Notes under the pieces: generated by a model
Told to the model about the DNA's origin: nothing
The model's database searches: none
What the model saw: only the letters and a program-made list of their open reading frames with translations
DNA from: Calditrichia bacterium
GTDB taxonomy: Bacteria > Calditrichota > Calditrichia > RBG-13-44-9 > J075
Direction of reading: 5' to 3'
Assembly: GCA_028284445.1 (NCBI GenBank)
Contig: JANQRS010000030.1
Location: forward strand, 39,311-103,310
Length of the DNA stretch: 64,000 nt
Part shown: positions 23,960 to 32,045 of the stretch, piece by piece
Position numbering within the stretch: the first letter of the stretch is position 1
Layout of the letters: each line of letters opens with the position of its first letter
Translations under genes and position numbers: made by a program

Positions 23960-26440
23960 TTAAGCTTCCTGTTGTTTACTGCTATCCAGAATCTCACGAA
24001 TTTCGGCTTCGCTATATCCGTATCCGTACCGATAGGGACCGGGCACACGCTTTTGGTTACAGCCGTTAATTACACAGCCAGCAATGCGCATGTTGAGCTC
24101 CGCCAGATTTTGATTGGCCCAAGTCAGGGATTCCTTGACCGTCAAATCCGGGCGAACAACCAGCACCACGTTCTTCAAAAAGCGGCCAAGAATAAAGGTA
24201 TCCGCTGTATGGGTCATGGGCGGGGTGTCCAGCAGCACGTAGTCGTAGTAGCTGGAAAGCTGCCGTATGAGGTTTTTGAATTTCGCTGAATCGAGCAAAT
24301 CACCGGAATTCTCCGAATATCCACCAGCCGGAATGACGTGCAGAAGTGCTGCTTCATTTTTCAATATCCGAAAGGGATCATAGACAGTCGGGGTATGCGA
24401 AAGCCCTTTCAGAAAGGTGATTAGACCGGGCGCCTCAGGAGGCAAGCTGAAAAAGGCGCCGATCTTCGGCTTATTAAAGTCGCAGTCAATCAGCATCACT
24501 TTCTTGCCGGTCATCGCCAGAGAAAGGGCAAAGTTGGTAATCACTGTGGTTTTACCGGTGTTTTCCTCGCAACTGGTGATCATCAGGGTATTGGCGCCGT
24601 TGGTGTGATATGGCAATTTTGTGCGCATCACCCGATATGATTCCCGGAAACCATGCTGGGCATCGGTTAATACCGGCAAGTGATTGGTCATAGAAAAATC
24701 CGCTTCGATGCGCTCGCGAACACCTTTGGGGAATTCCGGCAGAATTGCCAGGATCGGGGTATTCAGGAGCTTTTCGACATCCGCCAAATTGCGAATGGTC
24801 GGGCTGTTAAATTCCAGCCAGAAAATGGTTACCAGGCCAATCATTGTGCCGGCAATAAGCGCCAGCAGCATATTGAAAAGGCGCCGGGGAGCAATGGGTT
24901 TTATCGGCAGCGCAGCCGTTTCCACAATTGAGATATCCTGCAGTCGCGATAATTCGGCGATGCGCATTTCTTCACGCTTATCGAGAAGCATCACATACAT
25001 CTTTTCGTATACATTGCGGGCCCGGGTGAGTGCGAGTAACTGTGATTCAAATGCCGGCAGATTTTTCATGCGGGCTTCATAACGGGCGATCAGCTTTTGC
25101 AGCGCCTGACGGCGGGTTTTGGCAGACTCGATAAATACCCGATAAGCGGTTAAGGTATTTTGATTGTAAAATGACAGCTTATCCTTGATCTCTGCAATGC
25201 GCCGGGTGATGGCCTTCACTTCCGGATGATCAGGAAGGCGCTTTTCCATCAAGCGCAGTTTTTCCAACTCCGCGTCGGAAAGCTGTGTCATCAGGACCGA
25301 AAACGGTGAGTTATTCCGTTCGGCAAGCGTTGGGGTCAAGTGTGTTTGATCAATAAATCCTTTTTTGCGAATTTCGCTCAGCAATGCCTGGTAGCGATGC
25401 TTGTATTCCGACAGTTCCAGATCCGCTTCGATACGCTCTGCTTCCAGGTTGCTGAGGAATTGCATAATTTCCTGGGACGATTGATCAACAGCGACTATCT
25501 GGTTTTCGCTGCGATAGCGTCCGAGTCGGGCTTCTGCATCCCGCAGATTACGGGTGATATCCTGCAATTGCGAATCAACAAATTGGTAAGAGTAGCGAAT
25601 ATTTTGCCGCTCCTGCTCCAGGCGTACCAGGCGAAAACTCTCTGCGAGTTCGTTCGCAATGGTTTGGGCCATAAGCGGAGATGGATGATTGACAAGGACG
25701 CGGAATAAGTGTGTGTTTCTAAAAGAGGTTACGATGATGGTTTTCAATACACCCGCAGCGACCAGATCGACGTCGTTGGCTTCAAGATACAGATTGGTTC
25801 CAAGCGGCAACTGGCGGCAATTGACCATGAAGCGCAGGCCGTCGACATAGCAATGTGTCATCGAATCGTTCCGAACCACTTGCAGCAATTGCTCTGCTTC
25901 ATTATAAATGTTGAGCACGCCATTGTCGGCGACCACCAAACGCAAAGTCTGCGCTTGAAAAGAGTTGTCTGTCTCAATATGAGCGATTGAGAATGACGGC
26001 AGTTTACCGCTGCTGTCGGCGGCCAGGCGTTCGGCAAGCTCAATGCTATCCAGGTCCAGGTTGGCTTCCGAACCGGAGGGGGAGACAATTTTGCTTACCC
26101 TGAGGTGCAGGCCAAGGCGAGTGACGACCCGTTGAAGAACGTCGCGGGTTTTGACCAATTCCATCTCCGTTTCCAGGGCGTCTTTTGAATGCCGCTGAAC
26201 GATCTTGTCAAAATCATCCTGCGTAAGCTCTTTGCCGGGTTTGTCCTTTTTAATTAGGATTGAAGCCTGGTAAACCGGCCGAGCCAACATGTTATAGATG
26301 CCGGCCAGCGCCAGCATGGTGCAAATGCTGCCGGCCAGAATCCATTTGTGCTGTAGAAGAACCTGAAGAATATTACCCAGCTGCAGGTCGAAACCCTGGC
26401 TGTCGTTTTTGTCTTCCGATATGTTGTGCATCGTGTTCAT
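23960..26440 (-). CDS. Wzc-like BY-kinase and chain-length regulator
   Basis: The 826-residue inner-membrane protein starts with a Wzz domain flanked by two membrane segments (about 30-50 and 525-545) around a long periplasmic coiled coil. The cytoplasmic kinase follows. Its Walker A is 'SCEENTGKTTVITNFALSLA' near residue 625, Walker A' is 'VMLIDCDFNKPK', and Walker B is 'YDYVLLDTPP'. The C-terminus has a tyrosine cluster 'YRYGYGYSEAE' for autophosphorylation. It controls export and chain length of the polymer. It is the first gene of the operon, and no Wza exporter or Wzb phosphatase is in the window. Confidence 0.93.
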   Translation of the reverse strand: MNTMHNISEDKNDSQGFDLQLGNILQVLLQHKWILAGSICTMLALAGIYNMLARPVYQASILIKKDKPGKELTQDDFDKIVQRHSKDALETEMELVKTRDVLQRVVTRLGLHLRVSKIVSPSGSEANLDLDSIELAERLAADSSGKLPSFSIAHIETDNSFQAQTLRLVVADNGVLNIYNEAEQLLQVVRNDSMTHCYVDGLRFMVNCRQLPLGTNLYLEANDVDLVAAGVLKTIIVTSFRNTHLFRVLVNHPSPLMAQTIANELAESFRLVRLEQERQNIRYSYQFVDSQLQDITRNLRDAEARLGRYRSENQIVAVDQSSQEIMQFLSNLEAERIEADLELSEYKHRYQALLSEIRKKGFIDQTHLTPTLAERNNSPFSVLMTQLSDAELEKLRLMEKRLPDHPEVKAITRRIAEIKDKLSFYNQNTLTAYRVFIESAKTRRQALQKLIARYEARMKNLPAFESQLLALTRARNVYEKMYVMLLDKREEMRIAELSRLQDISIVETAALPIKPIAPRRLFNMLLALIAGTMIGLVTIFWLEFNSPTIRNLADVEKLLNTPILAILPEFPKGVRERIEADFSMTNHLPVLTDAQHGFRESYRVMRTKLPYHTNGANTLMITSCEENTGKTTVITNFALSLAMTGKKVMLIDCDFNKPKIGAFFSLPPEAPGLITFLKGLSHTPTVYDPFRILKNEAALLHVIPAGGYSENSGDLLDSAKFKNLIRQLSSYYDYVLLDTPPMTHTADTFILGRFLKNVVLVVRPDLTVKESLTWANQNLAELNMRIAGCVINGCNQKRVPGPYRYGYGYSEAEIREILDSSKQQEA

Positions 26441-27082
26441 AGAACGCTTCCCTGAAAATCAAAATCCATCTCCAAGTCTCCGAAGAGACGCCAACTCGTG
26501 AGAATGATTCCACCTGTCCACCGCCACTTGCTGATGGCATTTGCTGGTCCAATACCATTTGTCCGGGATTCGTGGTGGGTCAGGCTTGGAGGTAAGGGCT
26601 ATCCTTGGGCATTGCTCGGAAAGCAGTCTGGATAATCCAGTGTACTCTTCCTGCGGACTGGCTTCCGGATGGGTTTATCCCAACCTCTGGAATCAATGTC
26701 ATTGAGCGAAAATAAAGAACTGCTGTTGTCATCGCTGAACCGCAATTTGCCCATTGCGGGGATTCAACGACCAGGTTCACAAACTGTAAAAATCACAACA
26801 GAGCATGATGTGTAGGTCTAACTTTCGGTTGTATTCCTGTGAACTTTACAAAAAATTGGAAAGTTCATAAGTGCTTATATATGAGGCGTTTAGAGGAAAA
26901 TCTACAGGCGTGTAGCTGAATTGCTCACACCCGGGGCAGGGGAACGTGGTTGGAAATGAAGCGGGCGAGCAAGGGGCGGACTTAATGCCGGCATGCTGCC
27001 AAGATGAATTCGAGTTCAGCGGAGGGTTATGCCTGAAATGTGATGTGGATCAATTTTGGGAGGTGTTGAATCCACCGATGTA
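26441..27082 (-). promoter_or_regulatory. 642-bp leader upstream of the polysaccharide operon
   Basis: No credible gene lies in this gap. TGAACTTT (26840-26847) and AAAGTTCA (26860-26867) form an inverted repeat. GTTCAC at 26775-26780 and GTGAAC at 26839-26844 form a second opposed pair. On the minus strand TATATA-type sequence near 26877-26883 could hold a -10. The operon transcript would then carry a leader of about 400 nt. The promoter itself is not resolved. Confidence 0.35.
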
Positions 27083-27583
27083 TTAGCGCAGCGGTTTGGG
27101 ATCTGTGGCAGCCACTTTCTTCTTTCGCTCCAGGGCTTGCTTCTTGACAAATTCGGCAAGTTCAAACTGCTTCTTTTCTTCTTCAGTTTCCACTATAAGT
27201 GGGGGAACAGGCGTGGGATGTCCATCACGATCGAGGGCCACAAAGTTGAAGCGGGCGGTGGTGCAGTGTAAATCGTCACAGGTTACCGGGTCCTGAGCGT
27301 AGACATCAACTTTCACCACCATTGAGGTGGTACCGACCCAAACGACGCGAGCAATTGTGAGAATACGGTCCCCGTTTTTGATCGGCCGCTTAAACACTAT
27401 GGCTTCGGTTGATGCAGTCACCACGGTGCGACCGGAATATTTACCGGCTGCGATACCGGCAATCTTATCCATAATTGACATTACTTTGCCGCCGAACATC
27501 GTTCCATGCGGATTGGTGTCATTGGGAAATACCAGGTCCCAGCTTTCCAGCTGTATGGATTTTTGCGGCTTCAGTTTGCTCAT
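27083..27583 (-). CDS. Hotdog-fold acyl-CoA thioesterase
   Basis: This cytoplasmic enzyme of the YciA/BACH type hydrolyses acyl-CoA thioesters. 'VFPNDTNPHGTMFGGKVMSIMDKIAGIAA' contains the catalytic Asn/Asp region of the family, followed by 'VVTASTEAIVFKRPIKNGD' and 'RFNFVALDRDGHPTPVP'. The ATG at 27581-27583 has AGGGA 6 nt upstream, so the longer frame to 27691 is rejected. The product has 166 residues. The C-terminal tail is lysine-rich. It is downstream of the symporter gene on the same strand. Confidence 0.92.
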   Translation of the reverse strand: MSKLKPQKSIQLESWDLVFPNDTNPHGTMFGGKVMSIMDKIAGIAAGKYSGRTVVTASTEAIVFKRPIKNGDRILTIARVVWVGTTSMVVKVDVYAQDPVTCDDLHCTTARFNFVALDRDGHPTPVPPLIVETEEEKKQFELAEFVKKQALERKKKVAATDPKPLR

Positions 27584-27708
27584 GATGGTCCCTAAATTTT
27601 CATTGCGGTATAAAGCAGAAAGGCACGCCGAAGTAGCATGCCTTTCCAGTTGCCAAAAATGATAGCACATTTGCGGTCGAATATCAACCAAAATCTAAAG
27701 GGTCTTCG

Positions 27709-29076
27709 TCAAATAAGCGATACCCCAAAGAAGCGATTAAGAACCGTTAAGATAAACAGGATGCCGAGAATCACCGGCGCTAGATATGACACGCCGAAGT
27801 GGATCAACTTTTGCGCAAATGATCCCTCGTAGCCGGGATAGCCGATGCTGATCTCCTCGTCAAGGTTGTGCTTCTTCCAGACATAAGCTGTGAATACGGT
27901 GATCAGGAATCCGCCCAACGGGAGCAAGGAGTCATTGGCAACGAATTGAACCCAGGTCATAAAATCAACCCCGGTATCGATAAAATTGGTCAGCATCGGG
28001 ACTGCGCCATTGGCAAGCAACGACGGAATTCCAATGACAAAAATGAAACCGGCAATCATCCAAACGGCCTTGTTACGGGGTATTTCATGTTCATCAACGA
28101 CGTAGCTGACCGGCACTTCCAGCAGCGAAACGGTTGAGGTAAGCGCGGCAAAAGAGAGCAAGAGGAAGAAAAGGGAGCCAATAATGACGCCGAGCGTTGG
28201 TCCAAGCGTTTCAAAAATTTCCGGGAGAACAGTAAAGATCAGTCCGGCGCCACCGGCTGTGTCTGCACCCTGGTAAAAGACAAAGGGGAAAATCATTAGC
28301 CCGGCAATAAAGGCAATACCAACATCTGCCAGCGTAATCATCGCCGCCGACGTAATGATATTCTCACGCTTGGATACGTAGCTGCCGTAAGTGATTAAGG
28401 CGCCCATTCCGAGCGATAGTGAAAAGAAGGCCTGTCCGAGAGCGCTGTAAATGACAGACGGTGTGATTTTCGAGAAATCCGGTACTAAATAGAATTCCAA
28501 TCCCTTCATTGCATTGGGAAGAGTCGTAGCATATATAAGCAGAAAGAAAATGATCGCTAAGAGACTGGGCATCAGGATTTTTGCTGCCCGTTCAATACCG
28601 TCCTTTACGCCGCCGGAAACGATAAAGGCGGTGGTTCCCATAAAGAGCAGTCCATAAAGGCCGATTTTTACCCAGTTCGACGTAAATGGTCCAAATTGTT
28701 TGCCAATGGCAAAGTTACCGGATACCATTTCCAGGAAGTATCCGAAGGCCCAACCCGCAACAACATTATAAAAGGACAAGATCAGCACGCCGCAAAAAAG
28801 GCCGAGCATGCCGACAAAAGCCCAGTTATGATATCCAAGATCTTTGAAGGCGCCAACTGGGTTCTTATTGGTTTTCCGGCCAATCGCAATTTCCGCAACC
28901 ATTACTGGAAAACAGAGTAAGAAGCAAAACGTAAGGTAAACGACAACAAATGCCGCCCCGCCGCCGTTTCCAACTTCGAAAGGAAATTTCCAGATATTTC
29001 CCAAACCCACTGCTGAACCGGCCGCAGCCAGAATAAATCCCAGGCGAGATTGAAACTCTCCTCTTTGAGCACCCAT
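27709..29076 (-). CDS. Sodium-dependent neurotransmitter-symporter family transporter
   Basis: The 455-residue inner-membrane protein has about eleven to twelve helices and the family start 'FILAAAGSAVGLGNIWKFPFEVGNGGGAAF'. The unwound TM1 with sodium ligands and the 'GNGGGAF' block are clear. 'AFFSLSLGMGALITYGSYV' matches TM6 and its unwound segment. It imports an amino acid or related solute with Na+; the substrate is not readable. It stands alone, with the thioesterase gene following on the same strand. Confidence 0.93.
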   Translation of the reverse strand: MGAQRGEFQSRLGFILAAAGSAVGLGNIWKFPFEVGNGGGAAFVVVYLTFCFLLCFPVMVAEIAIGRKTNKNPVGAFKDLGYHNWAFVGMLGLFCGVLILSFYNVVAGWAFGYFLEMVSGNFAIGKQFGPFTSNWVKIGLYGLLFMGTTAFIVSGGVKDGIERAAKILMPSLLAIIFFLLIYATTLPNAMKGLEFYLVPDFSKITPSVIYSALGQAFFSLSLGMGALITYGSYVSKRENIITSAAMITLADVGIAFIAGLMIFPFVFYQGADTAGGAGLIFTVLPEIFETLGPTLGVIIGSLFFLLLSFAALTSTVSLLEVPVSYVVDEHEIPRNKAVWMIAGFIFVIGIPSLLANGAVPMLTNFIDTGVDFMTWVQFVANDSLLPLGGFLITVFTAYVWKKHNLDEEISIGYPGYEGSFAQKLIHFGVSYLAPVILGILFILTVLNRFFGVSLI

Positions 29077-29330
29077 AGACGTTCCTTATATGTTGATATT
29101 ATTGGTTGTTAGCAAGATATGACTTTTGGTAAAATTTCGCAAATAAAGGCAGTTGAAATGAATCAACGATGGTTATTCTATGTATAACGATTGTAGTGAA
29201 TTACTGTTTTTTGAGTGAATTCTTGTTATATTTATTTCTCTACTAAAACAATACATCGTTTTCTATTCTAAAACTGTAGCAAAAGTCGCTACACAGGCAT
29301 GGTCTTACCTGCTAAGCTGAAGGGGGAAGA

Positions 29331-30629
29331 ATGAACCTTAAGATACTACAACAGCAACGTGCTCTGATACTGCGTTCGCTAATCGCTATATTGATAGGGC
29401 TGGCTGTTGTTTTAAGTGGTTGTGCATCAAAACAAGGCAAGTTGGCAAAGAGTGCTGAAAAGGCGTTTCAGTCCGGAAATTATGATCAAGCCGTCCGTGA
29501 TGCGGCAAATGCGCTGCGGATAGAACCTGACATGGAAAATGCGCAGTTGGCCTTGACCAACGCATTTCGGCCTGCGGTGCGACGACATGAAGATAATATT
29601 CGTCAACTAGCCGGTCGCAAAGATATTGCTGCACTGGATCAGATCGTTTCTGAGCTGGAAACCCTTATCGAACTCAACACTCTGGTGCGGGATCTGCCGC
29701 CCTTGATTAACAAGAAGAACCAGCAGGAAATGAAGCCGCAGGTTCGTGACTATACCACGGAGGTCAATCGCGCGCGCAGCAACGCAGCTGGTGCGCATTA
29801 TGCTGAAGGCAAGCGTCTGGCCGCTCTTGGTGGCTTAGATAATAGCAAGGCCGCTGCCAAATCAATGAAGAGAACATTGAATTACCTGCCGGATTATCGC
29901 GATGCGCAAAGTCTCTACGAGACATATCGCCGGGATGGCATTAAGCGAATCGCCATTGTGCCCTTTTATAATAAGAGCGGCAAGCGGGATTTTGGTGCGA
30001 TTGGCGAGTTGGTGTCGGATGAAATCATTGCCAAAGTATTGAATGATACCCGGGCAACAGAATTCCTTGAGCTGATTTCCCGTACGGAAATGGAGCGGGT
30101 GATGGAGGAACTGAAACTCGGCGCCAGTGGCCTGGTTGATGAAACCTCGGCTATCGAATTGGGCAAATTCCTTGGGGCGCATGAAATCCTTGTCGGGCAA
30201 ATTACCCAGATCATTGCTGACCGTCCGGAAACAGTCACCAAGACCGAACAGGCGAAGAAGAACGTGGTGATTCGCACGGAAAAATACAAAGATGAGAACG
30301 GCAAGGATAAAACACGTAAGATCCGTGCTGATGTGACTGCCCGCGTGAAAACCCATAAGCTGGTTGCCAACGCCAAAATTGCCGGCTCGTTCAAAATTAT
30401 CGATATCAAGACAACCCGCCTGACGAAGACAGATACTTTTACCGGGGAGTCCTCCTTCAGCCATGAATGGGCCACTTTCACCGGTGATGAGCGGGCCTTA
30501 TCTTACAAAGTCAAGAAACTGGCGAAGGAAGAGCGGAAGGTTGCACCGTCCCGCGGTGAGCGCGTGAATCAGGCTGCCGGCCAGCTGGCATCTTCCCTTG
30601 CTCAGAAAATCAAGGATTACGCGAGATAG
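29331..30629 (+). CDS. CsgG-like lipoprotein with TPR-like N-terminus
   Basis: The 432-residue product has a lipobox ('AVVLSGC', Cys about 31) and then helical repeats: 'AEKAFQSGNYDQAVRDAANALRIEPD' is a TPR unit. From about residue 205 it follows the CsgG/FlgO fold: 'KRIAIVPFYNKSGKRDFGAIGELVSDEIIAKVL', then 'EFLELISRTEMERVMEELKLGASGLVDE' and 'GKFLGAHEILVGQITQI'. It is probably outer-membrane or periplasmic. A secretion-channel role as in curli is unproven, since no curli genes are nearby. It diverges from the symporter. Confidence 0.85.
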   Translation: MNLKILQQQRALILRSLIAILIGLAVVLSGCASKQGKLAKSAEKAFQSGNYDQAVRDAANALRIEPDMENAQLALTNAFRPAVRRHEDNIRQLAGRKDIAALDQIVSELETLIELNTLVRDLPPLINKKNQQEMKPQVRDYTTEVNRARSNAAGAHYAEGKRLAALGGLDNSKAAAKSMKRTLNYLPDYRDAQSLYETYRRDGIKRIAIVPFYNKSGKRDFGAIGELVSDEIIAKVLNDTRATEFLELISRTEMERVMEELKLGASGLVDETSAIELGKFLGAHEILVGQITQIIADRPETVTKTEQAKKNVVIRTEKYKDENGKDKTRKIRADVTARVKTHKLVANAKIAGSFKIIDIKTTRLTKTDTFTGESSFSHEWATFTGDERALSYKVKKLAKEERKVAPSRGERVNQAAGQLASSLAQKIKDYAR

Positions 30630-30641
30630 CGAATAAGAAGC

Positions 30642-30722
30642 AAAATTCCAAAAATCCAAATTCCAAAAAATACATCACGCATGTATTGTCCTTTTGGAAT
30701 TTGGATTTTGTTATTTGGAATT
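30642..30722 (+). terminator. Long AT-rich hairpin, probable terminator
   Basis: AATTCCAAAAATCCAAATTCC (about 30643-30663) is complementary to TTTTGGAATTTGGATTTTG and its continuation to 30722. The hairpin follows the CsgG-like gene stop by about 14 bp and its right arm is T-rich, so it likely ends that transcript before carA. Confidence 0.65.
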
Positions 30723-30873
30723 TATTATGTCGTGTTTTTTTGCAATAAAAGACCCCTTTCGCCTAAATTAATTCCTGTCATTCCTCTTAAACACCTAGTT
30801 TTCTTCGGTTTCTGTGCCAGAAACATAAAAATTTTCCAGTTTTTAATTTTTTTCTTTATAACGGTCAAAAATT

Positions 30874-30938
30874 GTTTTAGATTGGCGCGCGGTAGACAGG
30901 AATCTGCCAGTGCTTTACTGGTAGAATCGATCTAAAAC
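30874..30938 (+). promoter_or_regulatory. Foldable mRNA leader directly upstream of carA
   Basis: GTTTTAGAT (30874-30882) and ATCTAAAAC (30930-30938) are perfect inverted arms. They enclose the hairpin CCAGT-GCTTT-ACTGG (30907-30921). An alternative stem AGATT (30880-30884) with AATCT (30901-30905) would compete with the outer stem. It ends 25 nt before the carA start. This could be a pyrimidine- or arginine-responsive leader, but it matches no known riboswitch that I recognise. Confidence 0.45.
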
Positions 30939-30963
30939 CCTGATAAAACCGCAGAAAGTGCCC

Positions 30964-32043
30964 ATGTCGGACGAACAAAACGTTAAGCCGGCCCGGTTAG
31001 TTCTGGAAGATGGCAGCAGGTATGAAGGTGTTTCCTTTGGAGGCAATGAATCTGTTGCCGGAGAAGTCGTTTTTAATACAGGGATGGTTGGCTATCCCGA
31101 AACCCTCACTGATCCCTCCTATCGCGGACAACTCCTGGTATTCACGTATCCCCTGATTGGTAATTATGGCGTGCCTTCTCGTCAGGAAGAAGAAGGTGTG
31201 GCCAGTTTTCTGGAGTCACAGGAAATTCAGGCAAGCGCCATGATTGTATCTGAATACTCCGCTGTGCATCACCATTGGCAGGCTGAAAGCAGCTTGTCGC
31301 AGTGGCTGATCGAAAACAAGCGGCCGGGTATTCAGGGAATTGATACGCGTGCGCTCACCAAAAAATTGCGCGAAAAAGGATCAATGCTGGGTAAAATCGA
31401 ATTCGACGATGACAACCTGGCTTTTGAAGACCCCAATCAATTGAATCTCGTTGCAGAGGTTAGTATTCGTGAACCGCGACGATATGGTTCCGCAGATAAA
31501 ACTGTAATCCTGATCGACTGCGGCGGCAAAAACAATATCCTGAAATGCCTGCTTCAGCGCGGTGTCAGCGTGTTGCGCGTGCCCTGGGATTACGATCTGA
31601 GCAATGAGACCTTCGACGGACTGATGATCTCAAACGGTCCCGGCGATCCGAAGATGTGTCGCAAAACCATCCTGCAAATTCGCCAGACGATCGACCGCAA
31701 AATCCCGACATTTGGTATCTGCCTTGGTCATCAATTGCTGGCTCTTGCTGCCGGCGCCAATACATTCAAGCTCAAGTACGGTCATCGCAGTCAAAATCAA
31801 CCGGTTATTCAGACCGGAACCAACCGCTGTTTGGTCACTTCGCAAAATCATGGTTTTGCCGTTGACAACCAAACCTTGCCGGTGGACTGGACAGCCTGGT
31901 TTAACAACTTAAATGATGGAACAAATGAAGGTATCCGCCACGTTTCCGGACCGTTTATGAGCGTCCAGTTTCACCCGGAAGCAACGCCCGGACCGGTTGA
32001 TGCCGGATTCCTGTTCGATGAATTCATTTCGATGCTGAGTTAA
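30964..32043 (+). CDS. carA: Carbamoyl-phosphate synthase small (glutaminase) subunit
   Basis: CarA hydrolyses glutamine and passes ammonia to CarB to make carbamoyl phosphate for pyrimidines and arginine. The N-terminal domain has 'EDGSRYEGVSFG' and 'FNTGMVGYPETLTDPSYRGQ'. The class I amidotransferase domain has 'MISNGPGDP', the nucleophile Cys253 in 'FGICLGHQLLALAAG', and the His/Glu of 'VQFHPEATPGP'. ATG 30964 is taken; a GTG at 30958 is possible. carB follows 2 bp after the stop. Confidence 0.96.
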   Translation: MSDEQNVKPARLVLEDGSRYEGVSFGGNESVAGEVVFNTGMVGYPETLTDPSYRGQLLVFTYPLIGNYGVPSRQEEEGVASFLESQEIQASAMIVSEYSAVHHHWQAESSLSQWLIENKRPGIQGIDTRALTKKLREKGSMLGKIEFDDDNLAFEDPNQLNLVAEVSIREPRRYGSADKTVILIDCGGKNNILKCLLQRGVSVLRVPWDYDLSNETFDGLMISNGPGDPKMCRKTILQIRQTIDRKIPTFGICLGHQLLALAAGANTFKLKYGHRSQNQPVIQTGTNRCLVTSQNHGFAVDNQTLPVDWTAWFNNLNDGTNEGIRHVSGPFMSVQFHPEATPGPVDAGFLFDEFISMLS

Positions 32044-32045
32044 CC

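Noticed and set aside
12287..26440. Exosortase gene in the polysaccharide operon
   Set aside because: None of the 11 proteins shows the exosortase multi-helix pattern with its Cys-Arg-His residues; the membrane proteins fit Wzx, Wzy and Wzc.
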